Positions 5,573-5,578 of a DNA stretch of 5,578 nucleotides are shown piece by piece. The stretch spans positions 1-5,578 of the forward strand of contig CAJGDT010000114.1 in the NCBI GenBank assembly GCA_904502265.1. Direction: 5' to 3'. This DNA is from an uncultured Barnesiella sp. (GTDB lineage Bacteria > Bacteroidota > Bacteroidia > Bacteroidales > Barnesiellaceae_A). The position numbers and the translations under genes are program-made. Numbering within the stretch: the stretch's first letter is position 1; each line of letters begins with the position of its first letter. Under the pieces are notes generated by a model that was given only the letters and a program-made list of their open reading frames with translations, made no database searches and was not told where the DNA came from.

Positions 5573-5578
5573 CATCCG

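Larger units (their letters stand above)
5150..5578. other. Non-coding region between the TPR gene and an unseen downstream gene
   Basis: No credible gene was found on either strand here. In order it holds a terminator, a small hairpin, an imperfect long inverted repeat with a C9 run, then about 230 bases of AT-rich DNA with A and T tracts, ending in a consensus promoter. The longest tempting ORF in its right half has 19 codons with no supporting signal. The size and composition are compatible with an upstream region of a strongly expressed gene or RNA operon. Confidence 0.75.

Overview
The window looks like chromosomal DNA from a member of the Bacteroidota, most likely the order Bacteroidales. 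The support is the gene order exbD-exbD-tonB, the form of the TonB N-terminus, AT-rich starts without Shine-Dalgarno sequences, and promoters of the Bacteroidota type (TTTG-N19-TAnnTTTG). All genes lie on the + strand. I cannot name a genus from sequence alone.

Region 1 (1-2153) is the end of a TonB energising operon. It holds the 3' part of one ExbD gene, a complete second and divergent ExbD gene, and tonB, closed by a strong intrinsic terminator. An exbB gene is expected just upstream of the window, but this is inferred. The ExbB/ExbD proton channel drives TonB, which spans the periplasm and opens outer-membrane receptors such as the SusC/RagA type. Both ExbD proteins carry extra periplasmic segments compared with the short proteobacterial ExbD.

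Region 2 (about 2250-5208) is a second, separately started transcription unit. It has a consensus -7 box with a weak -33, a small two-helix membrane protein, a PstS-like lipoprotein, and a secreted 544-residue TPR protein, closed by a second terminator. The last three genes are spaced 7 and 25 bases apart. Neither of the two soluble-domain proteins has an ABC permease or ATPase partner here, so ordinary phosphate import is not the obvious role. Their place next to tonB suggests an envelope function linked to the TonB machinery, which is inference. Codon choice differs sharply within this unit: the PstS-like gene uses ATA for 12 of 23 isoleucines and the TPR gene for 2 of 27. This fits much higher expression of the TPR protein.

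Region 3 (5150-5578) has no gene that I can support. It holds the terminator, a small hairpin, an imperfect long inverted repeat containing a run of nine C, an AT-rich stretch, and at the very end a textbook Bacteroidota promoter that must drive something beyond the window.

I see no mobile element, CRISPR array, tRNA or rRNA. The window is mostly a conserved housekeeping envelope locus. The less explained parts are the PstS-like/TPR pair, the large ExbD insertion and the structured intergenic DNA.
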